DNA of 64,000 nucleotides from Prorocentrum cordatum. Taxonomy: Eukaryota; Sar; Dinophyceae; Prorocentrales; Prorocentraceae. The stretch is taken from assembly GCA_963575745.1 (NCBI GenBank), contig CAUYUJ010016160.1, forward strand, positions 683,178 to 747,177. Reading direction: 5' to 3'. The notes under the pieces are model-generated. The model did no database searches and was not told where the DNA came from. It saw only the letters and a list, made by a program, of their open reading frames with translations. The position numbers were made by a program, and so were the translations under genes. Position 1 is the stretch's first letter. The number at the start of each line of letters is the position of its first letter. Of this stretch, positions 48,170 through 58,010 are shown piece after piece.

Positions 48170-49010
48170 AACAGGCTCAAAAACCAGGACCCAGGGTTGA
48201 GGGGAGCCAGTTAATGATTGATTGGGCCTTGAAGCCCAAAAAGCTGGCCAGAATCACTGAGCCAAGTCTGCCGTGGCTGGTGTGTCCTCGGGTGACGGCA
48301 GTTCCGGTTCGTGGGGTGGGGCGGGGGGCGACCCCAGCACACGTGATTGCACCAGGACCCTCTAAGCCAATCCCGCCAAGGCCCGATCTTTCATCGGCTG
48401 CGCGCAGGAGTTCAGAGGAGCAAGACGCAATGATCTTGACACGTTTCTTGATGTCCAAGCGTTGACAACGATTGGGGTTGGATGGGGGTCGGCTCACGAG
48501 CGTGTCCAAGGAGGACAGGGGATGCAGGTCCAGGACTCATGGTGAGATTTTGGAAACATGGAGATTTAGACTTCTGGCGATTTTCGATGATCGTGGCTTG
48601 TTTTTTGGAGATGTCTGGAGATTTCTGGCGATTTCAGGCGATTTAGATTTCTGGCACCCAGAAACTCAGTGCGCCAACGGCCAAGTGGCCCTGCAAATCT
48701 GTTCCCTAGGGGAGGCACGGGCGCATCGGCCGAGTGATCCTCAACGCCCCGCGATTCCCAGGAAGATTGCGTGCGTCGCTTGCAGGGATCGGGCAGTAGT
48801 AATTTGACGGATGCATTTCACATGTGGCGTGTCGGAGTTGCGGGCCGAAGTCTGGAGAGGGCGGGTTGCGCGCATGCTCTTGTTTCGAGTGTTATGGCAT
48901 TCTCGCGAGGAGTTCGTGCGAATCTTCGGTTTCAGGGCTTTGTTCTTCAGTGTTGGCCAGGTTGTTTTCGCAATTTGGCCTCTTTCTAAGTTCCCCCCGC
49001 CCGGCGGCGC
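48170..49010. other. Mostly unique DNA with partial duplication; weak exon at 48655-48807
   Basis: GCGCGCAGGAGTTCAGAGGA near 48402 recurs as CGCGCAGGAGGTCAGAGGA near 49382, followed in both by GCAA.ACG.CATGAT. GATTTCTGGCGATTTC words repeat at 48560-48650. One + frame at 48655-48807 (QCANGQVALQICSLGEARAH) is a weak coding candidate with about 72 percent GC third positions. Confidence 0.3.
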
Positions 49011-49079
49011 GCGGATGTTAATGGTTCTCTAGACCAGACCGCCCGTCGGATCTCCCAAAACGAGACGGTCCAGGATTTC

Positions 49080-49195
49080 CAAGATTCGGCGACCCCAGAA
49101 ACTGTGCGGTGACAGACCGTGCGGTGTCATCGAGACGCCGAAGGAATCCGAAGGACATCACAGCACGGCCGTCACCGCACGGTTTCGGGGCCTCG
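49080..49195. repeat. Hairpin element N, copy 2
   Basis: CCCCAGAAACTGTGCGGTGA, CAGACCGTGC at the left; GCACGGCCGTCACCGCACGG, TTTCGGGGCC at the right. See 5597-5692. Confidence 0.6.
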
Positions 49196-49617
49196 GAAGG
49201 AAGTGGTGCGAAAAACAGCTCTTGTTCATTGTGGGCAGGGCTCGTTGTCTGTGTCCCCGCGGATGTTGTCCACGCGAACCAGACGGCGGGCTGCCAAACA
49301 GTGGGTTCTGAGTAACACTTCTTGTTGGGCACAGTACCCATGGTCCCGTGCCATCACGGGCGTCCAGAACTGATCGGGTACGCGCAGGAGGTCAGAGGAG
49401 CAACACGTCATGATTGTGATGCCTTCCAGGATGCCCAAAGTTTCCATAGGTTTCATTTGTCCTCGCGGACTTCAGGAGTGGGAGCCGCTCCAGAACTTTT
49501 GGAGCGTAGCTTAAGCCAAGCACATCATGACACCATTTTCGCCCTGACAGAACAAAAACACACAATGACCCAAACCGTTGAGAAAACATCTTTTGCAGGA
49601 GGTCTGCTCGGATTTGT

Positions 49618-49733
49618 GTTAATCGGCGTTGGGCGCCCTCCTGCGCCACCCCTGGCGCGCTCTGCGCGCCAGGGAGTGGGGTCCAGCACCGATCCCAGAA
49701 ATCCGCACGGAGTTGTTTGAAATATGTGTTCAT
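49618..49733. mobile_element. Foldback element family C, left-truncated copy
   Basis: GCGCGCTCTGCGCGCCAGGG, AGTGGGGTCCAGC..GATCCCAGAAATCCGCACGG keep the right half; the left arm is lost. Confidence 0.65.
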
Positions 49734-49764
49734 GCTGGGCTCTGTTCCTCTACGTGCTGCGGGG

Positions 49765-50671
49765 GTTTATTTGATGGGCCACGCGCCAGGGTGACCCTTC
49801 GCCAGAGGGACCTTTGGTTGTGGGCCAACAGGGTTCCCCCCCAGAGCTGGCGTGCGCGCTTGGATTTGGCGTCCCCATGGCCTCCTAAAGCTGCGCACGT
49901 AAGGCCGCTCTTGCCTGGGGTCACTCTTTCGTGTCTTTGTTGTTCAGGGGCCAGCAGCACATGCACACGTGCGCGGTCCGCTTCCGGTGGCCTTCGCTGG
50001 AACGCGGGCAGTCGTGCATGCGGGGCAGCGGAGGGCGCACGTGCACACATGCCTTTGCTGGCCAGGTTCAGCCAGGCCCGACTTGGGCGGTCCCAGAGGA
50101 GGAGGAGGAGGAGGAGGAGGAGGAGGAGGAGGAGGAGGAGGAGGAGGAGGAGGAGGAGGGGCCGGGTGGGGGCCCCCGGGGGCCGAACACGGCCAGAGAC
50201 CTCCCGTCGCGGTCTTGCTCTCGGCGCGAGGGGGTCCATGGGAACGGCGGCGCTGGCGAGAGCGGCCAGAGGGAGGCATCGGCCGGCCATATATCCCGAC
50301 AGGAAGGCGCCGGAGTGGGCAATGCGGGGTCTCTTGCCGTGCACCCGGGCGCGTGGCCGCCACGCACAGACCTCCAGAGGCTTTCGATAGCATCGTTGTG
50401 GGGCTCTGTCGTTCGGCCCGCGTGCGTACAGTGGAGGGGTTGCGAAGGTCTCGTTCGTTCGTTCTGCACGAACCCCCATGCCAGGAAACACCGCGCTTGC
50501 CTCCAGGGTGCCCTGGGTTTCTTGGGTTTCGACGGTTGTGCCTTTGGACAGCGTGACGTTCCCACACCAAGAATCAATGGACGTCCTGGGGTCTCAGGGT
50601 TGGGTTTCTTGTGGAAGGTTTCTTGCAGACTGGCCTTCACTCTACCATCTACCAATATATTTGGCCCTTGA
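49765..50671 (+). CDS. Candidate gene segment with 49-bp intron and poly-Glu tract
   Basis: GLFDGPRARVTLRQRDLWLW, ANRVPPQSWRARLDLASPWP, PKAAH is followed by GTAAGG at 49900, and TTGTTGTTCAG ends at 49948, a plausible 49-bp intron. After it, the most GC3-biased frame (about 80 percent) reads QHMHTCAVRFRWPSLERGQS, CMRGSGGRTCTHAFAGQVQP, GPTWAVP, a poly-Glu run from (GGA)n at 50097-50160, then EGVHGNGGAGESGQREASAG and on to a TGA at 50671. The frame chosen after the intron is not the one phase predicts, so the model is incomplete. No domain recognised. Confidence 0.36.
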
Positions 50672-50827
50672 GCATGGGAAGCTGCACAGGGCACATGCTC
50701 ACCGCAACGGAAACAAAATCGGCGCTGGAATCAGAACGGAGCCAGAGACCAGAACCAACGGCGGCGGAACCGGACAGAAAGCGGAACAACAGAACCTGAC
50801 AGTGCAAACAGCTTTGGTGTTTCTTTC

Positions 50828-50905
50828 CAGGGCCCATCGGGGGCCGTTTCCAGGCTCCGAGGCCCTCAGAAAACGCTTTTGGATGAAAACCCAGTCTTGG
50901 CCCAA
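50828..50905. repeat. Fragment of dispersed element L
   Basis: TTTCCAGGCTCCGAGGCCCT, CAGAAAACGCTTTTGGATGA, AAACCCAG align with the element L core. Confidence 0.45.
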
Positions 50906-51064
50906 GGCTGGCCAGATGGCTGTGACCCACTACCCAAGACTCTCGGGGAATGGGCCACAGTCACCGTCGCCGGGTGTCTGGCGACCCTCGAAAGACTTAC
51001 CCTCGCCCTCGCCATCGTGACTTCTAGTTGCCTTGCTCTCGCGCGCTCACCCTCGTCCTTGTGA
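50879..51064 (+). CDS. Candidate small ORF, 61 residues
   Basis: ATG follows TTTTGG. Reads MDENPVLAQGWPDGCDPLPK, TLGEWATVTVAGCLATLERL, TLALAIVTSSCLALARSPSS, L, stop TGA. About 70 percent GC third positions; the C-terminal 30 residues are hydrophobic. The first codons overlap the element L fragment, which argues for caution. Confidence 0.33.
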   Translation: MDENPVLAQGWPDGCDPLPKTLGEWATVTVAGCLATLERLTLALAIVTSSCLALARSPSSL

Positions 51065-51165
51065 GATTCCCTCTCGCCCTCGTGAGCTTGACTTATGTAT
51101 CTGCTCTGCCCGCGCGCTGCACGGCACCAGCGCACGAACGCCGCCGCCTTTTTGTTGGCCCAGGT

Positions 51166-51328
51166 TCAGGAGGGAAAGAAGCACACAGACACAATTAATC
51201 GTCGATCCCCCAGAAAATATGGGAAAACATGGGAAGTGGGGGGGAAGGCAGAAACCCAGAAAATATGGGAACATATGGGGAATCCTGTTATTTGTGTGTA
51301 TTTATTTGTGTGTCCCAGGGCCCCTTCA
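51166..51328 (+). mobile_element. Element X, copy 4, in introner-like configuration (163 bp)
   Basis: TCAGGAGGGAAAG start, GGGCCCCTTCA end, flanked by the direct repeat CAGGT (51161-51165 and 51329-51333). The left duplication supplies CAG|GT and the right one CAG|GT: splicing from the left GT to the right AG would remove exactly the element plus one duplication and restore the empty site. Upstream text MYLLCPRAARHQRTNAAAFL, LAQ ends exactly at the left CAG in phase 0. This is the arrangement described for introner elements; here it is seen in one copy of four. Confidence 0.85.
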
Positions 51329-51335
51329 CAGGTGA

Positions 51336-51551
51336 GGGCTCGGAGTCCGAAAAGGGGCCAGTGAAAACGCGGCCGAGATCGGGGATGCACCTCAAGTGAG
51401 AAGCTCCAGTTGGCCAGGAGAGGACTCCGCGTTGGCGACTGCCTTCGACTCTGCTCCTGCGATGGGCTCGGTGGCCGCACCTACCATCCCTACCGTGTCT
51501 GTCCGCGGGGGATCGGTGGGCGTTGAGACGGCGAGAGGTGCAACGAAATAA
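51336..51551 (+). CDS. Candidate exon just after element X copy 4
   Basis: Opens after TGA at 51333-51335 and reads GLGVRKGASENAAEIGDAPQ, VRSSSWPGEDSALATAFDSA, PAMGSVAAPTIPTVSVRGGS and VGVETARGATK to TAA at 51549-51551. Balanced, clearly protein-like, about 62 percent GC third positions; there is no ATG so it would be a terminal exon. Its frame is not the one reached by clean excision of element X, so a different acceptor (for instance further in) would be needed. No domain recognised. Confidence 0.42.
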   Translation, partial: GLGVRKGASENAAEIGDAPQVRSSSWPGEDSALATAFDSAPAMGSVAAPTIPTVSVRGGSVGVETARGATK

Positions 51552-51589
51552 CACTAAACACACACATGCACAATCGCATGCACGTGGAA

Positions 51590-52080
51590 CGTGGGACCTC
51601 GTTTGAGCCTTCCACCTCTTGAACAAGGTGGCTTACGGGTCCTCGTGGAAGTGCACGCCAAAAGTTGCCCTTCGGGGGGCCGTCCAGGATATCAACTTCA
51701 CACTCAAGCCGTAGACGTTCGGAGACGTGTCGCCCCCCGGACCACGAGTAACGTGCACATGTGCGTGCATGTGGGTACGCACAGTGTGTTCTTGTGGTCC
51801 AGCGAGGCCGCCCTCCGACGCGGCACCACCCCATGCCGCTCCCGCCGAGACAGTTAATGACACATCGCATGAACATGAGCAGCCCGGCTCATCTCCTGGA
51901 GCAGCCGATGAGGGCAGAGAGTGCTTCCCCTGCTCCGAGGTGGGTCACGGACGCGACTGCCTCACAATGTTTTCGGGGCGTCTTCGGCGTAGTCTCGGCA
52001 GCTTCTGCCTCGTGCTGCCGCCCAGGAACAAGCCGCGCGCACAGGCAAGGCAAGTTCATGTATCTCTGTATCCCAGTAGG
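51590..52080 (+). CDS. Candidate exons, one with Cys/His cluster
   Basis: At 51609-51715 a + frame reads FHLLNKVAYGSSWKCTPKVA, LRGAVQDINFTLKP with about 80 percent GC third positions; the antisense text (RLECEVDILDGPPKGNFWRA) is also readable. At 51800-51990 another + frame reads ARPPSDAAPPHAAPAETVND, TSHEHEQPGSSPGAADEGRE, CFPCSEVGHGRDCLTMF. CFPCSEVGHGRDC is C-x2-C-x4-H-x3-C, one residue short of the CCHC zinc-knuckle spacing. Two separate exons are possible; borders not fixed. Confidence 0.38.
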
Positions 52081-52452
52081 GTGCCGTTGGAGACATAAGT
52101 GATACCATTTGTGTCACAAGTGTCGTGGTAGTGAGCAGCATTTGAGCACAGCGTGTGTCCAGCGATCTGGGAACGGTTGGGTCAGGTATCTATTCTTGCC
52201 GGAGGGTCTGCGCAAGGACGACCGTGTCGCCTTGCTGGTCGAGTGGAGTGGCCAGAGGGTGTAACCACTCCACCCAACAGGCAACCCTCTGAGAAGTTCC
52301 CTGCTGGTCATCCTTCCCTCTTGCTCTCCATCCCGTTTCCCTTTTCCTCCTCCCTAGCCTCTCCCTCTCTGTTTTCCCTCCCTGCAACGCTTCACGCGCT
52401 TCAGGTGCTGTCGGAACTTTCGGCAGAACCGTGTTATATTCCGAATGCCTGA

Positions 52453-52652
52453 GCTGGCGTCTTGGGGGATAGCGCCGATTTCGGCAAGACTGGTGGCCCA
52501 AAAGAGGCCCAAAACTTTGCGTTCCCCGCCCGTGCCCCCCCTACATACGTCGCCGGCGTTGAGCATTACTTCCCGCGTGCGCTTGTTTCGCTCGTGTATG
52601 CCAGATCGCCCCATCGCTCCGTTCCTTGTCTCTTCACCTCTGAGTCAGCCAG
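52453..52652 (+). CDS. Candidate internal exon
   Basis: Opens after TGA at 52450 and reads AGVLGDSADFGKTGGPKEAQ, NFAFPARAPPTYVAGVEHYF, PRALVSLVYARSPHRSVPCL, FTSESA and meets CCAG|GTGATC at 52652/52653. An overlapping ORF from the ATG at 52445 (MPELASWGIAPISARLVAQK) is the alternative. Protein-like composition with aromatic residues; third positions about 63 percent GC. No domain recognised. Confidence 0.42.
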
Positions 52653-52774
52653 GTGATCGCGCTCGATCGACAGACTCGCGCAGCGGTTCGGCGTTCTTGC
52701 GCTGAAGGCCGCCAATATCGAGCCAGCGTGGGTTGAACCTGGGACGCAGCCCACCAGCTCGAAGAGAAACCTCA

Positions 52775-52950
52775 TGCATAAACATAAACTTTCGAAGGTC
52801 CGAGCGGATTCCTTAGATCATCGCTGGAGCCCTCTGGCGGCGCCTCTGGCACCGCCGCTGGCGCGGGGAGCGCGTCAGCAGAGGGGGGTCAAGCGCCGAC
52901 CCAAGAAATTCGCCAGGACCTCCGAAATTCCCCAAAACAGTGCTTGCACT
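52775..52950. mobile_element. Foldback element family C, copy with intact outer ends
   Basis: CATAAACTTTCGAAGGTCCG, AGCGGATTCCTTAGATC at the left; GACCCAAGAAATTCGCCAGG, ACCTCCGAAATT at the right, around GGCGGCGCCTCTGGCACCGC. Confidence 0.7.
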
Positions 52951-52964
52951 TGGAGACTTCCACT

Positions 52965-53230
52965 TCCCTACTAGGGACCGGGCCCTGCGCAGTGTGCGGG
53001 TCCCCTGGCGAGTCCGACGTACGGCAGGTCACTTGTGCAGCCGCCTCCCGCGTCCCTGACCCTCCCCATGACCGACTCTTGCCCCCGACGACGAGAGCGC
53101 CGCTGAGACCGTGGCACCTGGAGGGAACCGCGGAGGCCCGAGGCCCTCGCGACCGGTCTGTCAGCCAGCAGCGCGGCGGCCGGGGGCGATCGCTTGGACC
53201 TGGACGGTGGGATCGCGCCGGCGTTCGGGG
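52965..53230 (+). CDS. Candidate exon with CxxC start
   Basis: After CCCTACTAG the frame reads TGPCAVCGSPGESDVRQVTC, AAASRVPDPPHDRLLPPTTR, APLRPWHLEGTAEARGPRDR, SVSQQRGGRGRSL with about 72 percent GC third positions. C-x2-C and a later Cys. The right border is unclear because the frame remains open to 53450. No domain recognised. Confidence 0.4.
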
Positions 53231-53352
53231 TGGGCTGGCCTCGCCTGGTTCGGCCGGATCTCCGCCGTTCGCGCACACTCGGTTGCGTCGGTCCTTCCTT
53301 TCCCTTCCCGTCTTCCCCCTCCCGCGTGGTCGAGCACAGCGCCCAGATCAAC

Positions 53353-53637
53353 ATGGCGGACTTGGCCAAGCTCACCCCCGCAGGACGTGCGAGGATGGGA
53401 GGCAAGGTGTGTTGCGCATGGGCGTGCCGTGGCCTGGGCAGGTTCCTTAGGCGCGGGTGCCGGTGCCGCGCCACGCCTATGGCGCCACGCGGGCCCAGGA
53501 AAGGTCCCGCCAAGGCACAGGAGATGGACCCGAGTTCCGAGACCGAGTCCGAGATTGCTTCTGCCGCGCTGCGACGTAAGAGAAAGCGGGCCCAGCCACC
53601 CCGTTCCCGTCCGTCGCCGCCCCATTTTGCCAAATAG
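53353..53637 (+). CDS. Candidate two-exon small protein, 57 residues
   Basis: AACATGGCG is a good start context. Exon 1 (53353-53406) encodes MADLAKLTPAGRARMGGK and ends AAG|GTGTGT. A 114-bp intron ends GGCACAG at 53520. Exon 2 (53521-53637) continues in phase with EMDPSSETESEIASAALRRK, RKRAQPPRSRPSPPHFAK and TAG. Acidic Ser/Glu patch followed by RRKRKR, which resembles a nuclear localisation signal. Alternative: exon 2 may stop at a GTAAGAG donor (53576), or use the acceptor TTCCTTAG at 53450 in another frame. No homologue recognised. Confidence 0.45.
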   Translation: MADLAKLTPAGRARMGGKVCCAWACRGLGRFLRRGCRCRATPMAPRGPRKGPAKAQEMDPSSETESEIASAALRRKRKRAQPPRSRPSPPHFAK

Positions 53638-53704
53638 AAGGCCTGTCTGCAGTCTCGGCGGCCCTGTTCCCATCCGTCGCCGCAATAGCTGTCACCACGC
53701 TGGT

Positions 53705-54300
53705 TGCAACACATCGCTCAAACAACGCAGCTTGCATCACGACTATTGCATTATATAGTTAACACCGCACCCCGTACAGCACACTGCTTGCACCACGCAG
53801 ATTGCACCACATTGTCACGTGCACCACATAGCTTGCATCATATGGCTTACACCACATGGCTTGCACCACGTATAGTGCACCACGTAGCTTGAACGACACA
53901 TCTTGTACCACGTATATAACATCACATAGTTTGCACCACAGAGCTTGTACCGCATAACTTACACTGCAGATCGTGCACCACGTTGATCGCACCGCACATG
54001 ATACACCAGGTAGCGTGCACCACATACGTTACACCACGCAGCTTACACCACGCAGTATACACATACCTTACATCACACAGTTTGGACCACAGCTTACACC
54101 ATTTTGCTTGCACCACGTATCTTGTTCACATGTTTTACTCAACATGTATTGCACCACATAGCTTACACCACATCGCTTGCACCATATAGCTTGCGCCACG
54201 TAGGTTACGCCAGCTAGCTTGCACCAGGTAGATGACACGACGTAGTTTGCACCGCACAGCTCGCATCACATAGTTTGCACCACGTAGAGATCACCACAGA
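53705..54300. repeat. CTTGCACCACATAG satellite, array 2
   Basis: About 600 bp of GCTTGCACCACATAG, GCTTACACCACATGG and CACCACGTAG variants with a loose 10-12 bp spacing. Confidence 0.88.
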
Positions 54301-54431
54301 GTTGACGCATCCACACTGCCATACGTACCTTTCTGGTTGGGGCCCGCGCTGGCTAACATTGCGTGTTTACGTACTTGTGTTTCCCTTGTTCAACGACCCT
54401 GCAAAAGAGGAGAAAGCGTCACGCCCGGCAG

Positions 54432-54535
54432 GTGGAGATCTTTCCGTCTACGTCAACGGCGAGTTGGTCGGGCGCTGCCCCGAGGTCATGGAGCCGCACG
54501 AGGCACCGCCACGAGCTCCTGCCACCCGCGTCCGT
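54432..54535 (+). CDS. Candidate exon with possible GC donor
   Basis: After CCCGGCAG the frame reads GDLSVYVNGELVGRCPEVME, PHEAPPRAPATRVR with a high share of GC-ending codons, and ends CGT|GCAAGT at 54536. GCAAGT is the usual form of a GC-type donor, and dinoflagellate introns often use non-GT donors. DLSVYVNGELVGR suggests a beta-hairpin. An earlier acceptor (GCAAAAG at 54407) would add EEKASRPAG. No domain recognised. Confidence 0.5.
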
Positions 54536-54814
54536 GCAAGTGGGCCTGTGACTTGTCCTCCACTCTTTTGTGCATGTGGCGAACCTGGCTTCCCATCATT
54601 TGAAGCCCATTCCAGTTTTGCTGGCCTAGGGCAAGCCTTCGACCGCAATGCCTGAATTCGTAACGATTCAGTTTCGGTTATCTGTTTGATTGGGTACCCG
54701 TTTCCATTTGAATGGTACGTGCCGTCACATATTCCGTTTTCCTCTCAACAGCGGCATGCACAACAGATTTTCTAGACAGTGGCATGCAGCATGCACATCA
54801 ATGCCGCCAGCGTG

Positions 54815-55110
54815 TCGTTCCGCACCATGCCCGCGTGCCGTGCCGTGCCGTGCTGCGCCAAGGTTCTAGAGTTCGGACAAGGAGCCGTGCCGTGCCGTGC
54901 CGTGCCCGCGTGCAGTGCCATGCTGCGCATAGGTTTTATATTGCAGATCTGTTCCGTGCCGCTCATCGTCCCTATTAGACTGCGAAGAGAGTGCCGTGCT
55001 GTGCCCGCGGGACGTGCCGCGCCGGGGTCCTAGGCTGCGAAACGGTGCGGCGTCGTGCCGTGCCGAGGTTCAGAATGCGAAGAAGTTGCCGTGCCGTGTT
55101 TGCGTGCCGT
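54815..55110. repeat. GTGCCGTGCC minisatellite
   Basis: GTGCCGTGCCGTGC words in four clusters, each followed by AGGTTCTAG or AGGTTT.TA, suggesting a higher-order unit of about 65-80 bp. Confidence 0.75.
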
Positions 55111-55464
55111 GGCGTGGCACGTCTAGGCTCTAGTTGCGCAGGCTGAGAGAGTTTCCTGACGCCAGACCAACCGGCGACGACCGACGGACGACGCCGACCG
55201 ACCATTTTGGTGGCTGGCCGACCGATGACGACGACGATCGACCGACATGCCGACCGCCAGGGAATCCCCTCCACCGTGGAATCACAGCGTTCATCTGCAG
55301 ATCCACGACTCCGTGAATCCTAATTTCCTGTGGGTCCACGATCTGATTAATTGTTAGATATGCTTCCAGCGGAAGAATGGGATCTGGAAGATAGGTTAGT
55401 GGGATCCACGAGGTTCTTGCACGCACACACATAGTGGTATCTAATGTGGCCCATGGTTTTGCAT

Positions 55465-55758
55465 GCAGAAGGAACTACCTGTCGGCCTGGGGATGTATTA
55501 TCCGACTAATGTGTCGTGGCGTGCCGCGCTCGGTGTCTTGCAATACTGTCTCAGACTAACCACGCCCTCATTGATGTTGACCCACCGTGCTTGTTTTTAT
55601 GCAGCGCTGCTCTTAAGGATCCCTTTCCATGGTGTTATTGTCAATCCGTGTTGGTTTGGCGCGTGCCATTGTACTTCCGCAGCAAGTCTGGACGTGGTTC
55701 TTCCTGTGAGGGCGATCGCAACATCAGCACATGCTGCATGGGAGACGACTCTGACTAA
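55465..55758 (+). CDS. Candidate terminal exons of a gene
   Basis: TTTTGCATGCAG precedes KELPVGLGMYYPTN (with GTGTCG or TCGTGG as possible donors near 55511), and a similar TTTTTATGCAG at 55604 precedes AALKDPFPWCYCQSVLVWRV, PLYFRSKSGRGSSCEGDRNI, STCCMGDDSD and TAA at 55758. The C-terminal part is cysteine-rich (CYC, SSC, TCC). A join at GTGTC|GTGGCG keeps phase. No domain recognised. Confidence 0.38.
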
Positions 55759-56141
55759 AGGTCATGCCAGCCGCAGGTAGCTGCAGGTACAGTTTGGAGC
55801 ATCATTGGCAACCATATTCACGACAGCAATGGTTTTTAATCGCATCTCGCTTTACACGTGCGTGTACTAGTAGTGCCCGTGGCTTCCAAATTCGAGTATT
55901 ATCCAGACGATTCTAGCAACAGTGTGTTGCTTGTCCAGCGCTCGTGCGCTTGCAACAGCCACCCCCAGGACCCCCTCACGACCTAGCGTTTTGTTTTGTC
56001 AGAACGATTAGTGGCAGCCTCATCAGGGAGCATATGAACTGACCGCAAAGGCACACGCCGTCAGGCGCGTGGGCGTGAAACGTTGGAACCCAATCATTCA
56101 CAGACACGGCGAATGTTAAACAGGACAGGAGGGAGAGTTGG

Positions 56142-56190
56142 ATGGAGGAGGAGGAGGAGGAGGAGGAGGAGGAGGAGGAGGAGGAGGGAG
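56142..56190. repeat. (GGA)n microsatellite
   Basis: Fourteen triplets; a second array of about eighteen is at 56518-56575. Confidence 0.93.
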
Positions 56191-56517
56191 CAGAAGCGAG
56201 GAAGAGGGAAGAGGGAGGAAGATGAGGACGCACACCTGCAGATCTGAGTGAGACTGCCAGCCTGTTCAACGCTGCAGATTCTGCGGCAAGCATATTGCCC
56301 AAGAAGGAGGAGGAGTCAATGGGGCAATGAGGCTGAGAAAGAGGAGGATCTAGCTGAGATCTAGCTGGCCCGGTCACCTCCACGCCGAGCTCGAAACATG
56401 AGGCCAGCGGGGCGAGCCTCCCGACTACTTACCCCCAGGCCTGTCCTGGCCGTCAGAGGGCAGAGCTTGCTGAACTGTGGCCCCTCGCTGGGGCCTCAGG
56501 AGCGTGAGTAAGAGGAA

Positions 56518-56575
56518 GAGGAGGAGGAGGAGGAGGAGGAGGAGGAGGAGGAGGAGGAGGAGGAGGAGGAGGAGG
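56518..56575. repeat. (GGA)n microsatellite
   Basis: Eighteen uninterrupted triplets, 150 bp left of the exon at 56727. Confidence 0.95.
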
Positions 56576-56726
56576 GTTGCTCAATTATGCATTCGACCCT
56601 CGAGAAGTGAGACGGGAGGGTGATCGGCGTGCTTTTTCAAGTGGCGGTGGGGGCTGGGCGAGGGGGGCTCCGAAAGCTCCACTGAGATTGCGTGCTTTGA
56701 GAGTTGGCCTTGCGGTCCGCTGCCAG

Positions 56727-56955
56727 GTGGCGCGGCCACTCTACGGGCTGGTGGATCTGTACTCCCGCGACGGCACCGAGGAGCACGCCGTGCGCGTCGT
56801 GTCGCTGTGCAAGAGATGCAAGCGCACGGCCCAGCCGGGCGTGGGTTTCGGCGTGGGCCGCGTGGCAGTGGCCGAGCTCGGGGGCCCACAGTCAGGGTTT
56901 GTCCCCTTCGGCATGCCGCGGTGGTTGTCCACCTGGAACGACTTCAAGCTTGACA
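56727..56955 (+). CDS. Strong candidate internal exon, unknown protein
   Basis: Starts after GCTGCCAG and ends GACA|GTGAGA. Reads VARPLYGLVDLYSRDGTEEH, AVRVVSLCKRCKRTAQPGVG, FGVGRVAVAELGGPQSGFVP, FGMPRWLSTWNDFKLD. More than nine codons in ten end in G or C. Balanced composition with a CKRC pair and many hydrophobic alternations; ends in phase 1. The frame stays open after the donor but enters AT-rich, CAACAA-repeat DNA, as expected for an intron. I cannot name a family. Confidence 0.7.
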
Positions 56956-56999
56956 GTGAGAGTGGGATACATATCATACGCATGAAAAGAGTGAAATAC

Positions 57000-58010
57000 G
57001 TGTGTATATATATACACACACGAAAACAGCAACAACAACAACAACAACAATCATTTAAGACTGGGGACACTCCGTTCTCACCAGTGCCAGGGTTTTCATA
57101 GGAGGCCCGCCAATACCCCCACTTTGTGGGGGGGCCGGTTCAAGCTCTACCACATTTCCAAACGACCCTTCGCCACCACCCACACCCAGCTTCCCGCCCT
57201 ATGACGTTCGGACACTTCACTTCGTGGCATGCGGACGACCGTGGCTACTATTCAGGGCCCCGCGGCCGACGACGACGGCGTGCGCGCGCGAAGAAAAAAC
57301 GAATGTGTCCCGCATGGTATTATTTGACAGGGATGATGGCCCTGGCAGGTGCGCAACCGTTGTCGCAGAAGTTCGAAAAAGTTGCTCGCAAAAGCCCGTT
57401 TGACAGAAATGTTTAAAAAGTGTTGGGTTTCCTACGAATCCGCAAGAGCGCGCGGGATGAGATTTTGACAATTTTTTGTTGAAAAACCATTGGTTTTTTG
57501 ATGTTTTTATGTTAAAATCGCTGCGAACACTAAGGTTTTGGAAGGATTTCGTCTTGCGCGCGCGAATGTCCACTTTACCTTATTTTTTGCAAGGGATTCT
57601 TGAAATTTGATTATATTAGAACAAGAAATGTCATTTTCTATTGTTTTTTGCAAGGGAAAGCGGATTACAACAAAACAACCGGATCCTGTACACACCCTCT
57701 TTTTTGAGGCTTCCTCACGAAAATTATGAAAATGTGGCTGCGGCCTAGGCGGCGCAGGGGGGGCGCGCACCAGGGGGCCCAACAATAATTATTCTTTAGA
57801 ATAAATAATGTTCAACAGCAACACCACCAACAACAACAGCAGCAGCAACAACCAACAACACTATCGCCACCACCAACAACAGCAAACACGCAAGAGAGAG
57901 AGAGAGAAAGTGAGCACATCAGCAGACAAGGGCAGCACATTAGCCAGCAGCCTGCAGCTATCGCCGAGCACGGGCCATCCTAACGCACGGCGGCACTGGA
58001 TACATGCTTA
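57000..58010. other. AT-richer spacer with CAA repeats; no firm gene
   Basis: (CAA)n at 57028-57049 and 57820-57890, an A/T-rich patch at 57440-57720 that is unusual for this window, and a weak + frame at 57190-57416 (TFGHFTSWHADDRGYYSGPR). TTTTTTGCAAGGGA occurs twice (57580 and 57643). Confidence 0.45.

Noticed and set aside
51761-52102. True CCHC zinc knuckle
   Set aside because: CFPCSEVGHGRDC has three, not four, residues between His and the last Cys, so it does not meet the consensus, and it stands alone.
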